A stretch of DNA of 64,000 nucleotides. It comes from Bacteroidota bacterium (GTDB taxonomy: Bacteria; Bacteroidota; Bacteroidia; Chitinophagales; UBA10324). Both the position numbers and the translations under genes were made by a program. The notes beneath the pieces were generated by a model. That model saw only the letters and a list, made by a program, of their open reading frames with translations. It was not told the origin of the DNA and did not search any database. Shown one piece after another: positions 61,774 to 64,000 of this stretch (the first letter of the stretch is position 1; each line of letters begins with the position of its first letter). The stretch lies in the NCBI GenBank assembly GCA_014190575.1, contig BJGQ01000006.1, forward strand, positions 1-64,000, written 5' to 3'.

Positions 61774-62374
61774 GTCGATCGGCAAGCGATATAATTATGA
61801 GTGGATATTCCGGAATCTGAATTCCACTTTTCAATCCGAAAAATCATACGCAATACTTGGCCCGAACGGAAGTGGGAAATCAACTATGTTGCAGGTTATT
61901 GCAGGAAACATTATTCCATCAACCGGTGAAATTTTTTATTTCGAAAATGAAAATAAAATTGAACCTGAAAATTTTTACAAGTACATAAGTATCGCTGCAC
62001 CTTATCTTGAATTACCTGAAGAAATGACCTTGGAAGAACTGCTTCATTTCCATTCAGGATTTAAAAAATTCTACCAGAACCTTTCCATCCCCAATATTAT
62101 TCAGTTAAGTGGGTTTGAAAGATCTGTTTCACGCCAGATAAAACATTACTCATCAGGAATGAAGCAACGGGCGAAGCTACTATTGGCGATTTTTTCAGAA
62201 ACTTCTGTTTTGTTGCTAGATGAACCAACTACTAATCTTGATGAACAGGGTGTACTATGGTGGAAAAATTTAATGAATCAATTTACAAAAAACCGATTAG
62301 TGATTATTGCTTCCAACATCGAGAGGGAATATGAAGCGTGCGATGAAAAAATATTAATCGGCGATTATAAGTAA
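61757..62374 (+). CDS. ABC transporter ATP-binding protein, orphan
   Basis: This 205-residue ATPase has Walker A GPNGSGKSTMLQVIAG, the signature HYSSGMKQRAKLLLAIFSE and Walker B VLLLDEPTTNLDEQG. The D-loop and a switch-like HLoop position (VIIASNIEREYE) lack the usual His. No permease gene is adjacent, so the membrane partner must be elsewhere. The gene overlaps lpxA by 17 nt, which ties it to lipid A production by context. It is shorter than LptB. Confidence 0.85.
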   Translation: MKITLKSIGKRYNYEWIFRNLNSTFQSEKSYAILGPNGSGKSTMLQVIAGNIIPSTGEIFYFENENKIEPENFYKYISIAAPYLELPEEMTLEELLHFHSGFKKFYQNLSIPNIIQLSGFERSVSRQIKHYSSGMKQRAKLLLAIFSETSVLLLDEPTTNLDEQGVLWWKNLMNQFTKNRLVIIASNIEREYEACDEKILIGDYK

Positions 62375-62425
62375 CTGAACGAATCTATATTTTATAAGAA
62401 CAATACTTTTTTCATCTTTGACACA

Positions 62426-63673
62426 ATGCAGTGGCTTCTCGTGTTTTTTTATTCCGCTATTATTTGCTGGGGCATCAGCAGAATGAAATTCTTTAAAGAT
62501 TCGGGAGTAAAAATTCATTGGTGGATTGCCATCTTTCTGGTCAAAGTTTTAGTAGGAATTTTATATGGCTACATACATAGTTTTAGTTATGGCGGCGGCG
62601 ATACTTATTATGGATTTAAACAAGGGGTCAGAATTTATCATGCAATTTATAATAATGGATTATCGGTTTATTTGAAATTAGTTTTTCTCCCATGTCATTA
62701 TCCAGCCTACGAAGGACTTGAGAGATGGGCGCACAATTCAATACCGTATGGCGACGAAAGTTATTATTTGATTATACGCTTTCATGCATTGGTCGCTTTG
62801 ATTTCCGGTGGATATTATAATGTGCATGTCGTGTTTTTTAATATTCTTTCAATTACGGGAGTTGCCTTGCTTTATTCAGCTTTTAAGGATGAACTAAAAG
62901 AAAAAAAATTCCTGATTTTAGCCTCATTATTATTAATTCCTTCAGTAGTATTCTGGACTTCAGGTATTCATAAAGATGGTTTGTCGTTGCTCGGAATAGG
63001 GATGATTTTTTATTCAATCAAAAAAAGAATTAAATATTCCGGGGAAAATATCATTGCAGGCATTTTGGGAATCTTACTACTTTATATTGTTCGTTCGTAT
63101 ATTTTGTTAATCCTTTTTCCATTAGTGTTCGTGTATATAATTTTCGAAAAGAAAAAGAATAAATTAATCGTGTTTTATGGGTCAACTTTTATTGCCTTCA
63201 TTTTATTCATACTTCTTGTAAGTTCATTAACAACAACCGTTTCGCCATTTAGTAAATTAATCTGGTGGCAATCAGCATTCAAAGCAATACCTGCAACTGA
63301 GAACACTATTTCGCTTCCTTCACTTCAACCAAAAGCAGTTTCATTTTTTGAAATTATTCCAGTATCAATTAATCATTCCTTCCTTCAACCACTGCCTTGG
63401 AAAGCAATTAATTTTTATCAATTTGTAATAAGCATGCAGGAAATGATTTTATTCTTCTTGTTGGTTTTATTGATTTTTTATTCAATCATAAAAAGGCAAG
63501 TTTTTTCACACTTGTTTTATTTATCTCTTGGCTACACCATTTCACTGTATGTTTTATTGGGAATTATTGTTCCGAATCTCGGAGCCTTATCGCGCTACAA
63601 AAGCACCGGCACTTTCTTTCTTGCCCTTGCAATAATCTGTCTCCTTCCGTATGAGAAATTTAAAAATATTTAA
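62426..63673 (+). CDS. polytopic membrane protein, unknown, possible glycosyltransferase or polymerase
   Basis: This 415-residue protein has about nine or ten hydrophobic segments. A loop with SYGGGDTYYGFKQGVR follows the second segment, and VVFWTSGIHKDGLSLLGIGMIF appears in the middle; the SGxxKDxL pattern occurs in several membrane glycan polymerases and glycosyltransferases of surface polysaccharide systems. I cannot name a family. It follows the ABC ATPase by 51 nt on the same strand. Confidence 0.55.
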   Translation: MQWLLVFFYSAIICWGISRMKFFKDSGVKIHWWIAIFLVKVLVGILYGYIHSFSYGGGDTYYGFKQGVRIYHAIYNNGLSVYLKLVFLPCHYPAYEGLERWAHNSIPYGDESYYLIIRFHALVALISGGYYNVHVVFFNILSITGVALLYSAFKDELKEKKFLILASLLLIPSVVFWTSGIHKDGLSLLGIGMIFYSIKKRIKYSGENIIAGILGILLLYIVRSYILLILFPLVFVYIIFEKKKNKLIVFYGSTFIAFILFILLVSSLTTTVSPFSKLIWWQSAFKAIPATENTISLPSLQPKAVSFFEIIPVSINHSFLQPLPWKAINFYQFVISMQEMILFFLLVLLIFYSIIKRQVFSHLFYLSLGYTISLYVLLGIIVPNLGALSRYKSTGTFFLALAIICLLPYEKFKNI

Positions 63674-63859
63674 AATATAATTATTTAAACTATATGTTTA
63701 AACTATTTAGCTTAAGTTAATAAAACTAATATTTGGTTAATAAAATTGATAAAATATTTATAAAATTGCCAAAATTGTATAAAAAACTATAAAATAGTTG
63801 TAAAATATTTCGATTTATAGAAATGGATATTATTTTTGTCACATCAAAAAACAACTTCC
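63674..63859. other. AT-rich intergenic region before glutamine synthetase
   Basis: The 186-nt region is strongly AT-rich, with repeated short TAAAAT/TATAAAA runs. Apart from the promoter box at 63831 I see no hairpin terminator or RNA gene. Confidence 0.5.
63831..63838 (+). promoter_or_regulatory. -7 promoter box TATTTTTG of glutamine synthetase
   Basis: TATTTTTG lies 21 nt before the ATG at 63860. TTTC at 63808-63811 lies exactly 19 nt upstream and is one base from the -33 consensus TTTG. Confidence 0.55.
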
Positions 63860-64000
63860 ATGTCCAACACACGCTTTCAGGCTTTAAGTAAGGTTGCAGA
63901 TAATCATGTAACCGAAATTGAATCTCCGGGGAACAAAATTTCTGACTTTTATGCAATCAATGTTTTTACTGAAGACATTATGAAGAGCTATTTGCCAAAA
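63860..64000 (+). CDS. glnA: glutamine synthetase type III, N-terminal fragment (partial)
   Basis: The first 47 codons are in the window and run off the right edge. The sequence begins MSNTRFQALSKVADNHVTEI, followed by ESPGNKISDFYAINVFTEDI. This matches the N-terminus of type III glutamine synthetases (RFxAL, a VES/IES P-x-x-KxSD block and NVF). GSIII is a dodecamer of about 730-residue subunits found mainly in Bacteroidota and cyanobacteria. The catalytic domain lies outside the window. Confidence 0.8.
   Translation, partial: MSNTRFQALSKVADNHVTEIESPGNKISDFYAINVFTEDIMKSYLPK

Noticed and set aside
1-64000. CRISPR arrays, insertion sequences, integrases, prophage, rRNA
   Set aside because: No regularly spaced repeats, transposase or integrase motifs, terminal inverted repeats or rRNA sequences were seen on either strand.

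Overview
The window is ordinary chromosomal DNA of a member of the Bacteroidota. Several independent lines support this. LpxC and FabZ are fused in one polypeptide (59504-60904). Six or seven proteins end in a type A sorting domain of the type IX secretion system (T9SS). A PorX-type response regulator with a PglZ domain is present (55549-57105). There is a DUF4270 lipoprotein and the start of a type III glutamine synthetase. Many promoters carry the phylum-specific -7 box TAnnTTTG. Base composition is AT-rich throughout and Shine-Dalgarno sequences are scarce. The sequence alone does not fix a class. I see no phage, transposase, CRISPR array or rRNA.

Layout. 1-2337: end of a probable SpoIIE-type phosphatase gene, then a membrane protein resembling VWA proteins. 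2462-4054: secreted arylsulfotransferase-like enzyme. 4064-8775: minus-strand housekeeping genes (gpsA, a CTD-bearing membrane protein, rfaE2, a YbhN-like flippase-fold protein, panD, panC). 8911-12897: plus-strand operon of a half-length glycogen/starch synthase, a DUF4270 lipoprotein and glmS. 12924-25117: a block of T9SS cargo (two thioredoxin-fold proteins, a Reg_prop propeller, a PKD/Kazal-like protein) interrupted by a 1397-residue hybrid histidine kinase and a pseudouridine synthase. 25246-25398: a self-contained tRNA-Asn transcription unit. 25445-31526: comM, a membrane protein, an SDR epimerase, an exported protein and waaA. 31528-41499: tdk, sixA, ppk, a TonB-dependent receptor, tadA and a TolC/MacA pair. 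41502-46386: glycan genes (GT4, asnB, GT2, methyltransferase). 47011-57105: gcvP, a membrane J-domain protein, a four-gene DUF1573-ubiA-yqgF-def operon, a PolX-like protein and porX. 57175-63673: an HD phosphohydrolase followed by the lipid A genes lpxD, lpxC-fabZ and lpxA, an orphan ABC ATPase and a membrane protein. 63860-end: start of glutamine synthetase III.

The common theme is the cell envelope: lipid A and Kdo transfer, heptose activation, surface glycans, outer-membrane transport, and proteins exported by T9SS together with PorX, the regulator of that system. porX and the lipid A operon diverge from one 69-bp intergenic region.

I did not find a clearly new multi-gene system. The most notable points are: (i) a group of genes whose -7 promoter box lies only 4-7 nt before the start codon, implying leaderless or nearly leaderless mRNAs; (ii) a membrane J-domain protein with HPE in place of HPD; (iii) a PolX-like protein whose polymerase active site is degenerate while its PHP domain looks intact; (iv) a T9SS-type C-terminal domain on a protein with no normal signal peptide; and (v) the shared porX/lipid A control region.
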